NCBI RefSeq assembly: GCF_954871325.1
Contig: NC_088777.1
Span: 19,631,366 to 19,695,365 of the forward strand
DNA from: Gordionus sp. m RMFG-2023
Lineage: Eukaryota; Nematomorpha; Gordioida; Chordodea; Parachordodidae
Length of the DNA: 64,000 nucleotides
Direction of reading: 5' to 3'
Of this stretch, positions 1-10,835 are shown piece by piece. Position 1 is the first letter of the stretch. Each line of letters starts with the position of its first letter. The translations under genes were made by a program, and so were the position numbers. A model generated the notes under the pieces. The model did not search any database. It was given only the letters and a program-made list of their open reading frames with translations, and was not told the DNA's origin.

Positions 1-119
1 CGCAGGCTTTTCTATATAAAAGTCCTATTAATGATTTTAACCATGTAAATTTAATAAAAAGCTATATTGATTAAATATACTATATTGAAATGCTATTAAT
101 TTTTTAATGTCTAGACGTA

Positions 120-700
120 AATCCAGTTTAGTCCCACTAGGGAATTAGAAGATGAAACAACTTTTCGATTAGATAGTCCATCAATTATTAATCCAACTTT
201 ACAGATACGCCAAAAAAAACTAGGCGAAAATGCAAACGTTGCGATACACTACAAGGTTAGTACTGCAACAAGTATAATACGCTTTAATAATAGATTTTCA
301 TATGAGAAAAGTGCATCCCAAAGAAAGAGATAATTCAAAAATGGTATCAGAGACCTTGTATGGTACAAGAAAACTGATCAAATATTGAAAATACTTATTT
401 AAATATACTAATTCTTAGATATTTTATAAAAAAATAACATTGCGTTTCATATATTCAATAATGAATCATTTGAAGATATATTTAATGTTTTTTAGCCAAA
501 TTATAAATATTAGATAAGTGTTTAGAAGATGTCTGTCGATACCAATTCTTAATGTTTTTATTAACTATCTTAAACTTAGATAATGTGACATGCCAATTGT
601 CGATTACCATCGATATCTGGACGGGGTTAAATTCATTATCTTACCTCGCAATAACTCTTCATTTAATAGTAATAAATGAGCTATGAGAAGTTTTTTTAAT
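120..700 (+). pseudogene. Degraded BED-type hAT transposase fragment
   Basis: This is a relic of a hAT-superfamily DNA transposase. Around 225-320 a cysteine pair (KCKRCDTL) is followed, in another frame, by a stretch like the second half of a BED zinc finger (TSIIRFNNRFSYEKS). Around 600-665 the translation TIDIWTGLNSLSYLAITLHL matches the first catalytic block of hAT transposases, where the D of TIDIWT is the usual first acidic residue. Frameshifts and stops separate the blocks, and no C-terminal dimerisation domain follows. A similar but better preserved gene lies at 36.5-38.8 kb. The GC-rich repeat that follows may be part of the same old element. Confidence 0.55.
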
Positions 701-739
701 GTCTTTTATTTTGAGTAATTATAAAGATTAATTTCTATA

Positions 740-838
740 TTTAAATAAATTCGGGCCGGGCTGGGCCGGCAAAACTTTTTTTAAAAAAATTTTGGGCCGG
801 GCCGGGCTTGAAAAATTAGGCCCGATGCAGATCACTTA
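740..838. repeat. GC-motif repeat (GGGCCGGGC family), terminal fragment
   Basis: Blocks of GGGCCGGGC alternate with T- and A-runs, ending in a TGCAGATCAC-like terminus. The outer bases resemble the hAT-type end CAGAGACCTGCAAGCCCGG seen in better copies at 28.8 kb and 9.3 kb. The reverse complement of this end closely matches the sequence at 34478-34530. It is probably the end of a non-autonomous hAT-like element. Confidence 0.6.
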
Positions 839-839
839 T

Positions 840-1835
840 TGTCACTCTTCTATGTTACATCTTCACTGAATTTATTTTAACATCTTTACAATATATATTT
901 TTACCTATTTACTTTAAAAAAATTCAAAAAAGTTAAAAAATAACTATTATGATAATTGTCACATATCTATTGCGTCAAAAAATTTCAAAAAACTTTAGAA
1001 ATAACGATTATGACAATTGTCACTAATCTATGATACATCTTCATCGAATTTTTAATTAAACGTATTAACAATCTAAATTTTTACCTATATGCGTCAAAAA
1101 ATTTCAAAAAACTTTAGAAATAACGATTATGACAATTATCACTTTTCTATGATACATCTTCATCGAATTTTTAATTAAACGTATTTACAATCTATATTTT
1201 TACCTATGTGGGTCAAAAAAATTTCAAAAAACTGTAGAAATAACGATTTTGACAATTGTCACTTATCTATCACTGAAATTTTAATTTAACATATTTACAA
1301 TCTATATTTTTACCTATTTGCGTCAAAAAAATTCAAAAACTTTAGTAATAACGATTATGATAATTGTCACTTATCTAGGGTACATCTTCACTGAAATTTT
1401 AATTTAACATATTTACACTATATATTTTTACCTATTTCCGTCAAAAAAATTCAAAAAACTTTAAAAATAACTGACAATTGTCACATATCTATGGTACAAC
1501 TTCACTGAATTTTTACTTAAACGTATTTACAATCTATATTTTTACCTATATGCGTCAAAAAACTTTAGAAATAACGATTATGACAATTGTCACTTATCTA
1601 GGGTACATCTTCACTGAAATTTTAATTTAACATATTTACAATTTATGTTTTTACCCATTAGCGTCAAAAATAAACTAATATGTTTAAAAATACCGATTAT
1701 GATAATTGTCATTTTTAGAAAGGATCATCACCATTGAATTTATAATTAAACATCTTTATAATATAAATTATATTTTTATCCTTTTCTGTCAAAGATTTCA
1801 TAAATGTTAAAAAATAACATGACAATTATCACAAA
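840..1835. repeat. Tandem array, about 8 copies of a roughly 115-base unit
   Basis: The unit carries, in order, TGTCACTTATCTATG, a TACATCTTCACTGAA block, TTTTTACCTAT, GCGTCAAAAA and a final TGACAATTGTCA. The TTTTTACCTAT landmark recurs near 899, 1079, 1198, 1308, 1429, 1540, 1651 and, altered, 1776. Each junction carries the perfect 12-base palindrome TGACAATTGTCA or a close variant. Copies differ by several per cent and by small deletions, so the array is not recent. It abuts the GC-motif repeat on the left and may be a satellite seeded inside a transposon. Confidence 0.8.
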
Positions 1836-2390
1836 GACGATCATGTAAAATAACTTATAAAAGTTTAATTAAATATTTAAAAATAAATTATTTAAACTAG
1901 TTCTTATATACTAAAAAAAATAGATAATTTTACAAAAATGATAAAAATAAACCTATAAATAAAAGATTTCAACTAAAAAATTGTTTATTTAAATAAAATT
2001 TACAAAAGAATTAATAAAAAAAGTTTATTAACAAAAAAGAAAAAATCATTTAAAATTCAAATCAAATCAAATTTTGCTTAAAATTTGGGCGTGAAAATCG
2101 CTATTAATTATAACAAAAATGATATTACTTAACTTACATTGCATATCATTTTTTTTTTATTAAGATATCAAATAAATATTCATTTTCATAATATATTATA
2201 AAATAAAAAATATTAAATTATATCATTTCTAAAATATAATAAATATTTAAATAATAAATATAAATAAATTATTTACTAAAAATAAATAAATAATAATTAA
2301 TGCTTGTAATTTCTATTCACGACTTACTCAAGTTGGAAGTCTAAATTAAAAAAAATAATTGTATTGTAAATTAATAATAAAAACTAATTT
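1836..2390. other. A+T-rich DNA with no recognised feature
   Basis: Low-complexity A+T-rich sequence with homopolymer A and T runs. No coding stretch, RNA gene or element end was recognised. Confidence 0.5.
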
Positions 2391-2394
2391 GAAA

Positions 2395-2515
2395 TCACGA
2401 CTTGAGTTCACAACTCGAGTTCATAACTCAAGTCAGTTTGGGTCGATTTTTTCGACCCAAAACTTAGACTCAGTTTTCGACTAAGTCAACTCGACTCAGT
2501 CGTTTAACAACAGTA
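2395..2515. repeat. Cluster of short inverted repeats around ACTCGAGT / CGACTCAG
   Basis: Variants of GACTCGAG and CTCGAGTT recur every 10-20 bases, and a palindrome reads GGGTCGATTTTTTCGACCC. The spacing and both-strand symmetry suggest the end of a foldback-type element, but no partner end or target duplication was found. Confidence 0.35.
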
Positions 2516-2609
2516 CTCGAATCTGCTATATTTACCATTATGGTTAGCTATGTCTTTGGATTTTTCACTATTTGAGGGGAAAAAATTTAATAGTTTTATT
2601 GAAACGACC

Positions 2610-2756
2610 TTAATTTTGTTGAAATAGCGGAGGATCAATATTAATATTTCCTTTATTAGATGCATCTGTTAGAATTGCATATGTATACCCATTTTTCAAA
2701 TCGTCAAGAATTGACCTGGATTTAGGTCCTAAAACATTGATGATAGCCTTGCTCAT
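2610..2756 (-). pseudogene. hAT-like transposase fragment (TDASN block)
   Basis: The minus strand encodes 48 residues beginning MSKAIINVLGPKSRSILDDL and including AILTDASNKGNINI. I recognise this as the catalytic-domain start found in invertebrate hAT-like proteins, in which an acidic residue lies in a (S/T)TDASN(H/K) block. The piece ends at a stop soon after the block, so it is only a fragment. No zinc finger or C-terminal dimerisation region is adjacent. Confidence 0.5.
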
Positions 2757-2999
2757 TTTTGTTTTACAAGTAGTTTTCATTTATATTAGTTGTTAAATAT
2801 TATGTGAAAAAGATTGTACCAACATTGTGATGATAAGTATGTCTGTGAATGTTGTATTACAAGATAAGTGATTACAATTGCCGCAACTGTAGTTTCATCT
2901 TTATTATTTCTTATTTTTGGAGTACATTATTATGTATTTAAACGTGATAGTGATAATTAAGCGCCTATCCCTATAATCTTATACACACACGGTAGATTT
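2757..2999. other. Spacer without recognised feature
   Basis: A+T-rich sequence between the minus-strand hAT fragment and the CAGGGTTGCC-type repeat. Weak coding-like text on the minus strand may be the upstream part of the hAT fragment, but it is too degraded to call. Confidence 0.35.
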
Positions 3000-3267
3000 C
3001 CAATTGAGGTCGTTTTGCGGGACATTCGCATAAAATATAAATTAATATAATAATAAATCAAGATGTTATTTTATTTTGAAAAATAGTTACCGATTTTGTA
3101 TTTATATAAACTAATTATAAAAAATAATAGGCGGATAATTAAATCAATTCAGCTATTTTGCGGGCCCTTTATTTAGCAATTTTTATATTTCTACTGCAAT
3201 TTTCATATTTCTCCCGCATAATACCAAATTTATCCCGCAATTTGAAAATTTTGACCTGGCAACCCTG
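3000..3267 (-). repeat. CAGGGTTGCCAGGTC-ended repeat, copy 1
   Basis: On the minus strand the repeat opens with CAGGGTTGCCAGGTCAAAAT and continues with spaced GCGGGA(G/T)AAAT units (near 3140-3235), then a GGGCCC motif. The same end and unit series occur on the plus strand at 63866-64000, and a related end lies at 54838. This looks like the terminus of a DNA transposon family, and its inner boundary is not clear. Confidence 0.6.
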
Positions 3268-3669
3268 GGTGTGATTCACAAATTTACCTCTTTTTTGCCT
3301 AAATTTTAATATTTTTATAGAATATATTAATAAAGTATATTTAGCACCATATACACAAACTAATTACCCCTCAACTCCGTCGTCATTCATGACGGGTTAT
3401 TAACTAGTTTATATATATAATATTAAAACTTTTATATATCATATAAAATTTAATTATTTATAAATTTTATTAATTTATTACTTAAATTGCGTTCAACTAT
3501 TAAATTTAAAATATACCCTTGAAAAAAACAAATTTCAAATAATTACAATAAAAATAGAGAAATTCTAATAGATATCAACTATTTTATCTTTGTATATAAT
3601 ATATATTATTTAATTATTTTTACTTTATGTATCTATTGTAATAACTTAATAAGCCTATGAAATACAACA
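3268..3669. other. A+T-rich spacer
   Basis: No gene or repeat recognised. It carries long A/T stretches up to the left end of the large inverted-repeat transposon. Confidence 0.4.
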
Positions 3670-4232
3670 GGTGAATTCCATATCAAATCAACCAAGGTTT
3701 CAACCCGACCCCTTTCAATTTTTTTTAAATTTTGCATACTGGTAGTATATACTATAACTAAGAAAAAAATGAAATTTTACCTCCCAAAAAGGCTTACCCG
3801 CTAAGATATGGGCGTTTAAAGCGCGGAAAAATGGTACATTTTTGACAAAAAGTGCCTCATTTATTTTCAAATATCTCGAGAAATAATTAAGTTAGAAAAA
3901 TAATTTAAATTTTATTATGTAGCTTAATAATAGTTCTTTAATATGACATAAAAATAAATATGATGAATGTCCAAAACCGGATGTATAAAACCGGAAATGG
4001 CCATAGAAAAAATAAGGTATTTTTTTTTCGAAATTTTTTTTCTGTAGATAGATATAGCACTGCTTTATATTTGTGCCAAATCCTAGCCTGGGATGAAAAA
4101 GGGTCTAGGAGTTATGACTCTTTATATGGCTTAAATTGATCAAAAATATCTTCATTTAATGAATACTTATGAAATAATGTTTATTTAAAAATTATGTCTA
4201 AATGATATGCCCTTACTTTTTTTTATTTATTA
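3670..4232 (+). repeat. Left terminal inverted repeat of the large-TIR transposon
   Basis: About 563 bases that pair with 5288-5864 in reverse complement. Shared landmarks include CGGATGTATAAAACCGG, the AAGGGTCTAGGAGTTATGAC block and AAATATCTTCATTTAATGAA. Differences are scattered single substitutions and short homopolymer indels. Confidence 0.85.
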
Positions 4233-4515
4233 GCATAAAACAAACTATCATAATTAAAATTCAACAAATATCATCATATTTAATTGATAAATTCACATTC
4301 ATATTGTAGTTTTCGTAACCCCTAATGTGTAAGCTCTATAACTTTTACTTCATCTTAAAATCATAATTACAATTTTCATTTATATTAAAGAAAAATGAAT
4401 TCTCCGAATCGAAAATAGTATTCTTAAACGGAAAAAATAATAAAATTATTATATTATTGGGAAAAAGAAACTAAATTATTATAAACTAAAAAAATAATAA
4501 AATCATATTATATTA

Positions 4516-5171
4516 TTGGGAAAAGTGCAAGACCATGCACAGGGATTTCATTGGACAAATAATCAGTCCACTATTCACTCTTTTATCATTTATTATAGTC
4601 AGGACAACACTATAAAACATATAAGTTTAGTGGTGATATCAGATTGCTTAAAGCACAATGCCTGTGCCTTTTATTTATTTCAAACTAAAATGATCTTATT
4701 TTTAAAAGAAAGATTTGATATATTGACCAAAATTTATTATTTTTCTGATGGGGCCGTAACCCAATATAAAAATAAAAAAAATTTCATACTATAATCATGA
4801 ATGTGATTTTGGTATAAAGGCCGAGTGGCATTTTTTTGCTACAGCTCATGGAAAAAGTCCGTGTGACAGTTTAGGAGGTATTAAAAAACGGCTAGCAGCT
4901 CGAGCTAGCTTGCAACGGCCATATCAAAACCATATTTTGACACCAATGGATTTATTCGACTTTGCAACAAATAATATACATGGAGTAAATTATTTTTGTA
5001 AGCAATAATGAATACAATAATATGGAAAATCATCTAGAAAGCAGATTTTTGAGAGCAAAAAAAATTCCGGGAAAACAAAAATACCATGCTTATATTCCCC
5101 TTGACGAAAATAAAATTAAAGTCAAAATTTATTCCAATTCTTTAGATAATTTAATATATGATATATTGTAA
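4516..5171 (+). pseudogene. Transposase-like gene of the large-TIR transposon, broken
   Basis: The first open block (4516-4794) includes HWTNNQSTIHSFIIYY, ISLVVISDCLKHNACAFY and YFSDGAVTQYKNKKNF. A second frame then gives AEWHFFATAHGKSPCDSLGG, followed by KKRLAARASLQRP and LTPMDLFDFATNNIHGVNYF. A third piece gives HLESRFLRAKKIPGKQKYHA and ends at 5171. The order SDGA...QYKNKKNF...EWHFFATAHGK...CDSLGG...ARASLQRP is a constant signature of a family I have met in many invertebrate genomes. The N-terminal half usual for the family is missing or unreadable, and at least two frameshifts (near 4780 and 5005) break the rest. Confidence 0.65.
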
Positions 5172-5287
5172 ACATAATTATGAATTATTATATTATATGT
5201 AATTATGCATTTCAGAAAAATAAAGTTATAAATTGGTTTAGAATTATTTTGTCAAGTAATTTTCAGTCACAATATGTTAACAATTAA

Positions 5288-5864
5288 AAATAAAAAAAAG
5301 TTAGGGCCTATCATTTAGACATAATTTTAAAAAAAACATTATTTCATAAGTATTCATTAAATGAAGATATTTTTGATCAATTTAAGCCATATAAAGAGTC
5401 ATAACTCCTAGACCCTTTTTCATCCCAGGCTAGGATTTGGCACAAATATAAAGCAGTGTTATATCTATCTACAGAAAAAAAATTTCGAAAAAAATACCTT
5501 TTTTTTTCTATGGCTATTTCCGGTTTTATACATCCGGTTTTGGACATTCATCAAATTTATATCATATTTATTTTTATGTCATATTAAAGAACTATTATTA
5601 AGCTACATAATAAAATTTAAATTATTTTTCTAACTTAATTATTTCTCGAGATATTTGAAAATAAATGAGGCACATTTTGTCAAAAATGTACTATTTTTCC
5701 GCGCTTTAAACGCCCATATATTAGCGAGTAAACCTTGTTGGGAGGTAAAATTTCATTTTTTTCTTAGTTATAGTATCTACTACCATTATGCAAAATTTAA
5801 GAAAAATTGAAGGGGGTCGGGTTGAGAATCGACTTTTTTTGGTTGATTTGATATGGAATTCACC
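5288..5864 (-). repeat. Right terminal inverted repeat of the large-TIR transposon
   Basis: Reverse-complement partner of 3670-4232. It ends with GATATGGAATTCACC, the complement of the left terminus. Confidence 0.85.
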
Positions 5865-6767
5865 AACAATATAAGATAAATTAACAGGATACATAGTGGC
5901 TGGTTAAAAAAATTTAGATGTGATTAAGCAAACAGCTGATTAAAAAATACCTTTTTCTTAATATTTTTAATTTTTAAATGAATTAAAATAAGAAGATTTT
6001 CTAAAATTGAAAGAACGTAAAAAAGGAACATTCATGTTCAAAGTTCAACAAAAATAAAAGGAACGTCGTTCATCATTTTTTTCAAAAAAAACGGAATTCC
6101 CAATATTACATAATACTAATGAATGATAATGTTATGTGAAGCAAACTGGAATTAAAAAAAGAACGAATATTTATAATTATGTAACAAAATAAATTAAAAT
6201 CTTCATATAATTTTTAGGAACGCTCCATAACGGTCCCTGGAATCACCATTCCCATTCGATAATTTTTCCAAGTTCCGTTCCTGGATTCCATTTAAGTTTT
6301 ATTGTTTTTTGGAAATTCAATTAAATAGTCATATCGTTGAGACAAAAAGATTCATTAATTATCAGTTCAGAACCTGTATTTACCGTTTTTAAAAAAAAAT
6401 CGGATCGGGCTGATATTTTTTAAAAAAAAACGGTCGTCTTATTGTATTTATAATTATATTTTTTATGTTATACATAATTTTTTTAAAGAATAAAAGGAAC
6501 CAAAATATTATTTATTTGAAATGTTTAAATAAATTATCTTAAAGGAGATAGCAGATAAGTGCCATATATATGCTTTATCATTCTTGATAATCTAATATTT
6601 GGCCATGAGAAACGGAAGATTTCATGGTAATTCTTGTCCTGTTCATAAATTAAAGGAAGGATGCACCAATACCTTTTTAGCTTATACTAATACCCAAACT
6701 GTTAATGTTTGAATTTGGAGGTGCCAATATTATGGATATTTGATTATAGCTACAATTTGTTAGATGT
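5865..6767. other. A+T-rich spacer with a GGAACG-rich patch
   Basis: No gene recognised. At 6220-6300 the motif GGAAC / GTTCC recurs in both orientations (GGAACGCTCC, AGTTCCGTTCC). It resembles subterminal motifs of a transposon, but no paired ends or target duplication were found. Confidence 0.4.
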
Positions 6768-6775
6768 ATAACCTC
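6768..6775 (+). repeat. Left target-site duplication ATAACCTC of the 6.8-7.9 kb hAT
   Basis: Eight bases, ATAACCTC, repeated exactly at 7859-7866. An 8-base duplication is diagnostic for hAT-superfamily insertion. Confidence 0.85.
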
Positions 6776-7858
6776 TAGTGTTGTAAACAACGCGTTCGTG
6801 AACGAAGTTCGTTTTTTTGAAAAAAGGTGATGAACGGCGTTCCTTTTTTTTGACAAACTTTGAACGTGAACGCGTTCCTTTTCTTTGATGAACGCGTTCA
6901 ATTTTACGTTCGTTCAATTTTAAAAACACTTTTTATTTTTATTTATTTGAAAAATTAATATTAATCCGCATTTTTTAACAAAAAAGTCTTATATTTTTAT
7001 TTATTTGAAAAATTAATATTTAATCCAATTTTTTAACAAAAAAGTCTTATATTTTTTAATCAGCTGTTTTTACTTTTTCCTTTTTCATATTGCAATTAAC
7101 GTACCATAGTGCTACTGCTAGAGAAGATAAGATTAAAGTTTATTAATTTGAATATTTTATATTTTAATTTAATAGATTAGCATTTGCATGGATATAAATA
7201 TTTCATCATCAGATTCTGAAAATCAAAATTCAATATTAGATGAATTAGAATTACCATGGCCCAAATATCAAAAATATTTCACTGTTTTAAAATCAATTCC
7301 GAGATATCCTTTTTTATTGACGAGGAAGAAGAGGGCAGATTGGAGGATGATAACATAGCTCAATTTTTTGAAACAATGGATAAAACATTAAATGTTTTTA
7401 ATAAATTCCCCCTTTTAAAAGAATTATTTATCAAGTATAACACCGCTCCCTTCATCTGCCCCTGTTGAGCGAGTTTTTAGTATAGCTAACGCTGTATTAA
7501 CTGACAAGCGTTCATGTCTATCAGATGAAAATTTTGAAAAGCAATTATTATTAAAAATTAATAAGAAAAATTTTTTATAAATTTATTTTTTTATCGCTCT
7601 ATTATATTGTATTTATAATTATATCATCAAAATAAAACTATTATTTTTTATCATGGCTAAATATATTGTGTTAAAAAATATAAGGCATTTATTTATATCA
7701 AATTAAATTTAAAAAAAAATTTATCATAAAATTTTGTAAGTATGAACGCGTTCATGAACTTGAACGCGTTCCTTTTTTTGAATTTGAACGTGAACGCGTT
7801 CGATTTTTGTCAATAAACGCGAACGCGTTCGATTTTTTTAAAAATGTTTACAGCACTA
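6776..7858 (+). mobile_element. hAT element, internally deleted, with exact 8-base target duplication
   Basis: The ends are imperfect inverted repeats, TAGTGTTGTAAAC on the left and the complement of TAGTGCTGTAAAC on the right. They are flanked by exact ATAACCTC duplications. Both subterminal regions are packed with GAACGCGTTC palindromes, likely transposase-binding sites (6787-6905 and 7744-7835). The interior keeps only the start and the last part of a transposase gene, so the copy is a deletion derivative that would depend on a full element elsewhere. Confidence 0.9.
7188..7580 (+). pseudogene. Truncated hAT transposase, N-terminus plus C-terminal dimerisation region
   Basis: An ATG at 7188 opens MDINISSSDSENQNSILDEL. 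After a frame change comes EEGRLEDDNIAQFFETMDK, and after another change near 7440 comes SSAPVERVFSIANAVLTDKR, then LSDENFEKQLLLKINK and a stop at 7578. The (P)SSAPVERVFS...LT.KR..L...NFE..L.LK pattern is the classic hAT C-terminal dimerisation domain. The whole catalytic core is missing. The gene sits inside an element with intact ends and target duplication, so its family is secure even though the gene is dead. Confidence 0.8.
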
Positions 7859-7866
7859 ATAACCTC
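7859..7866 (+). repeat. Right target-site duplication ATAACCTC
   Basis: Exact copy of 6768-6775. Confidence 0.85.
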
Positions 7867-8135
7867 CAACGCTCATATACTTAATGTGTCAAAACAAGCT
7901 TTTTATATTTTATAAATTTTTCTTTAAAAAATTTAACATATAATTTTTTTTAAAAGAAGTTAGATCAACAAAATTAATATCAGGCAACGAACCCTCATTT
8001 TAAAAAGGATTTGGGTTCAGTGAAAAATTCAGAATGTCTACTTATAAAATTTAATTAAAACATACGCATAAGTTTTTTCAAAAAATTTATTTTATTATAT
8101 TTAGTATTCATTATAGAAATAATTATTTATCATAT
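7867..8135. other. A+T-rich spacer
   Basis: No feature recognised. Confidence 0.4.
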
Positions 8136-8569
8136 CAAAGATCTGCAGGCCCGGGCATAAGCCCGGGCACCCAGGCTGGGGTGTTTTAGTTTTTGTATAT
8201 ATAGCCAGTGTTATGTCCTAGTTTTTTTATATAATTTGTTTGATAAGGCAATTTGTTTACATGTTTCTTTTACATCTTCCCACGACATAAACGGTTTTAT
8301 AAAACATTATTTATTATTTTCACATGACCATTAGCGATTAGAAACTGGTCCAATCCAGATTAATAATTGCGAGAACAAAAGGTTGTTTTCGACCAACTTT
8401 TTGTATATATATATTATATACGAGGATATGTAATTTGGGATCTTATTTTTATTTTACCAAAAACGTTAGTTTTATTTTATCTGCTATTACGTAGTTTAAT
8501 TCATTTGACTGAAGAAAAATAAATTACGAAAAATGTATTTTTTTATTTTACTTAAAAATTAATTGGTAA

Positions 8570-9060
8570 CGTATATTACAGACTATGATGTAGATCGGCT
8601 CTGTACCGTCCCACTAAATTAAATATAGATGAAAGCCACACAAATCTTTCGGCGAGGAGCAATCCGTTCCTTCGTTTACAAGTTAATATGAAATCCGCAC
8701 TTATACTGGGGAGAGGCGTTGCCATCACCGTTATAAAATATAGGACTTGGTTGCCGTATAAAGAATTACGGATCAACATATAGGACTTGGTTGCCGTATA
8801 AAGAATTACGGATCAACTAAGAATTTAATTGCTTACGATCGTGGTTTACCATTTTTATTTAACCAAACCCCTGTTGATACTGGGATGCGATTATTGTCGT
8901 CTATTTACACGTTGTTATAAACTATGGTGAAAGCACCGCCAAAGTTGGACCCCCAGATCCTCACCCTGAAAAATCACCAAGATTCGATAGTGATAGAACC
9001 CTCCCCACCCCATCGTTCGGGAAACCAGCTTATTCGGCCCCGAATATTCACCCACAAGCC
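8570..9060 (-). other. GC-rich, coding-like island of unknown origin
   Basis: Base composition changes sharply: this stretch is close to half G+C inside A+T-rich DNA. The minus strand reads as weakly interrupted protein text, including GLWVNIRGRISWFPERWGGE and WGSNFGGAFTIVYNNV early on. Farther along is an open 67-residue stretch (8576-8779) that includes FITVMATPLPSISADFILTC. I do not recognise the family. Possible explanations are a captured host-gene fragment carried by the surrounding repeat, or an old foreign sequence. No start codon, splice structure or promoter can be assigned. Confidence 0.35.
8738..8817. repeat. Exact 40-base tandem duplication inside the GC-rich island
   Basis: The unit beginning ATATAGGACTTGGTTGCCGT and ending ATTACGGATCAAC occurs twice head to tail (8738-8777 and 8778-8817) without a difference. 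The duplication is therefore recent compared with the decayed coding text around it. Confidence 0.9.
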
Positions 9061-9300
9061 TAATTTTTTTTAAATATCTGTAGTGGGCTGGGCCTACAAA
9101 AGTTTGTTTAAAAATGATACCTGAGCTGGGCCTGATATTTTAAAACCAAATATTTTAAATCACCATTATTGTCTACAAAAATTAAAAATAAATAATTTTT
9201 TAAAAAAAATCCAGATAAAACCAAGCTTGAAAATATAAAACCTAAGCCTGGGTGAAAAAAATCTGGGCCAGGTCTACAAATGTACTTCTGCAGGTCTCTG

Positions 9301-10650
9301 ATATTTATAATTTTTATTTAAATATGATAGGTGGATTTTAATCATGACATTGCCTTAAAATCTTAACTATACCAGTTACCCCTGAAAATAATTTGTCTAG
9401 GACCAAGACATATCCTAAAGCGAAACCATAGAACATGATAAAATATTTACATAATTATTAATATAAGATAAAATATTCTATTCAAAAATTAAATTCTCTA
9501 TAGATGTGTTAATATTTGAAATTTAAATTATACTAATAATTGGATCAAAAATAAAAAAATATGAAAGATAATATATTTTTCTTATGCTATATATTCAATT
9601 CAACCTTAAAAATTGGCATAGCATATATTATTATACATTTTATTTTTGAACTTGATTGCATGTTCTTTATCATTAGATTATTATAATTATAATCTAAAAA
9701 TTATTTAAAAAATTCTGTCAATATATTTTGGAATGAATTATTTTATATTTTCAATAAGAATTTTTCAATATAAAGAAAACAATTATTTTCTTATGAGATT
9801 GGTTCAATGATTGATAGATGGTAAATAAATATCAATTATCAGATCAATGTTGAATTAATATTTAAAAATATCATATATCTGTGAATAATTAGCAGATCAG
9901 TACCTATTAAAGACTGATTAATATGTCATCTTAATGGGCCAAATATTAGTAAATATAAGATTGTTTAATTGTAATAAATATTTATTCAAATTCACATAAT
10001 TTTGTAATCTGAGGATATATTTTCATGACAATTTTAATTTAATTGATCTGTATAAATATAATTAAAAACTGTTATAATATGAGCAATTTACTTAATTTTT
10101 TTATGAATATATTCTAAATCTTTTCTAATTAATATTAAAATGTTGGCATGTTTTCTAATTTGTAACATCGTAATATCGTATCGTGATTTTAATAAGCTAT
10201 TTAAATTGGCAAGCATTTCATCTGATTTTTCAAAACGTTCTAAACTTAATTTGATAAAATACTAATTATAAATATACATTGAATAACTCACATAACTGCT
10301 TGATTTTCGATTATTAATGATACATCATTATTATCAATTATATTGACCAATGAATCAACATATTTATATGAAGCATTTTGATTACTTCCCAACTTCTTTG
10401 ATTCAACATTTTCCATTCAATTCAGCATGTGGAGAACCGAACTTGTTCATAAAAATTTTAACAAGAAGTGTTCTTATAAAAAATATTTAATAGTTTATAC
10501 GCATTTTTCAAGGAGCAGAGGAATATATTTTTATTTATTTTTTATTTTACACATATTAGTATTTTAAAAATATGCATGAATCACCTCTTCAAAATACAAT
10601 AAAATTATTTTTAAATTATTATTAAACGGTAATTCATGACATATTTACAA
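9301..10650. other. A+T-rich intergenic DNA
   Basis: About 1.35 kb with no recognised gene, RNA or element end. Short open frames are AT-biased and show no motif. Confidence 0.5.
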
Positions 10651-10708
10651 ATAAGTAATCAGTGGCGTAGCTAGGATTTTCCTTAGAGGGGGTCCATACA
10701 TATAAAAT

Positions 10709-10780
10709 CCTGGGGGCTTCACCCCCAGACCCCCTTAAACGGGCCTTCGGCCCTTTTGCCCGGCCTTCAGCCGGGTTTAT
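10709..10780. repeat. Three consecutive GC-rich hairpins with TTC-type loops
   Basis: Side by side lie CTGGGGGCTTCACCCCCAG, GGGCCTTCGGCCC and CCCGGCCTTCAGCCGGG. Each is a strong stem closed by a loop of about three or four bases beginning TTC. A degenerate version of the third stem (CCCGGCCGAAGGCTGGG) stands at 20668. The series is absent from the shorter sister element. Confidence 0.75.
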
Positions 10781-10835
10781 CTTAAAAATCCTAACCACAT
10801 CTTCGACAATATATATAAATATTTTTAAATGCATG

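Larger units (their letters stand above)
3670..5864 (+). mobile_element. DNA transposon with about 565-base terminal inverted repeats
   Basis: The two ends are long inverted copies of each other. Both open with GGTGAATTCCATATCAAATC, and shared text runs inward to the TCTAAATGATA / TATCATTTAGA blocks. Between them lies a broken transposase-like gene. The flanks share AACA directly outside both ends, a possible short target duplication. Very long inverted repeats occur in several cut-and-paste superfamilies (for example Mutator-like). The encoded protein type is one I know from many invertebrate genomes but cannot assign confidently to a superfamily. The repeats are still nearly identical, so inactivation is not very old. 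Confidence 0.8.
8136..9300. mobile_element. GC-motif (GGCCCGGGC) hAT-like repeat, about 1.16 kb
   Basis: The left end reads CAAAGATCTGCAGGCCCGGG. The right end, read inward on the minus strand, is CAGAGACCTGCAGAAG, followed by GGCCCAGA and further GGCCCAGC motifs at about 9080-9290. Between 9140 and 9215 is the A+T core shared with copies at 28.7 kb and 55.3 kb (TATTTTAAATCACC, then ATTAAAAATAAAT). No clean 8-base duplication is visible at the outer ends, so they are old or mis-assigned. The element encloses the GC-rich island at 8.57-9.06 kb. Confidence 0.5.

Noticed and set aside
8570-9060. Resemblance to small-subunit ribosomal RNA
   Set aside because: Short matches (such as a CGGGAAACCA string) appeared, but they are not in the right order or spacing and the universal core motifs are absent.
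10634-10834. Minus-strand 66-codon frame across the GC hairpins
   Set aside because: It lies within a non-coding miniature element and its Pro/Gly/Arg-rich part is simply the hairpin sequence.
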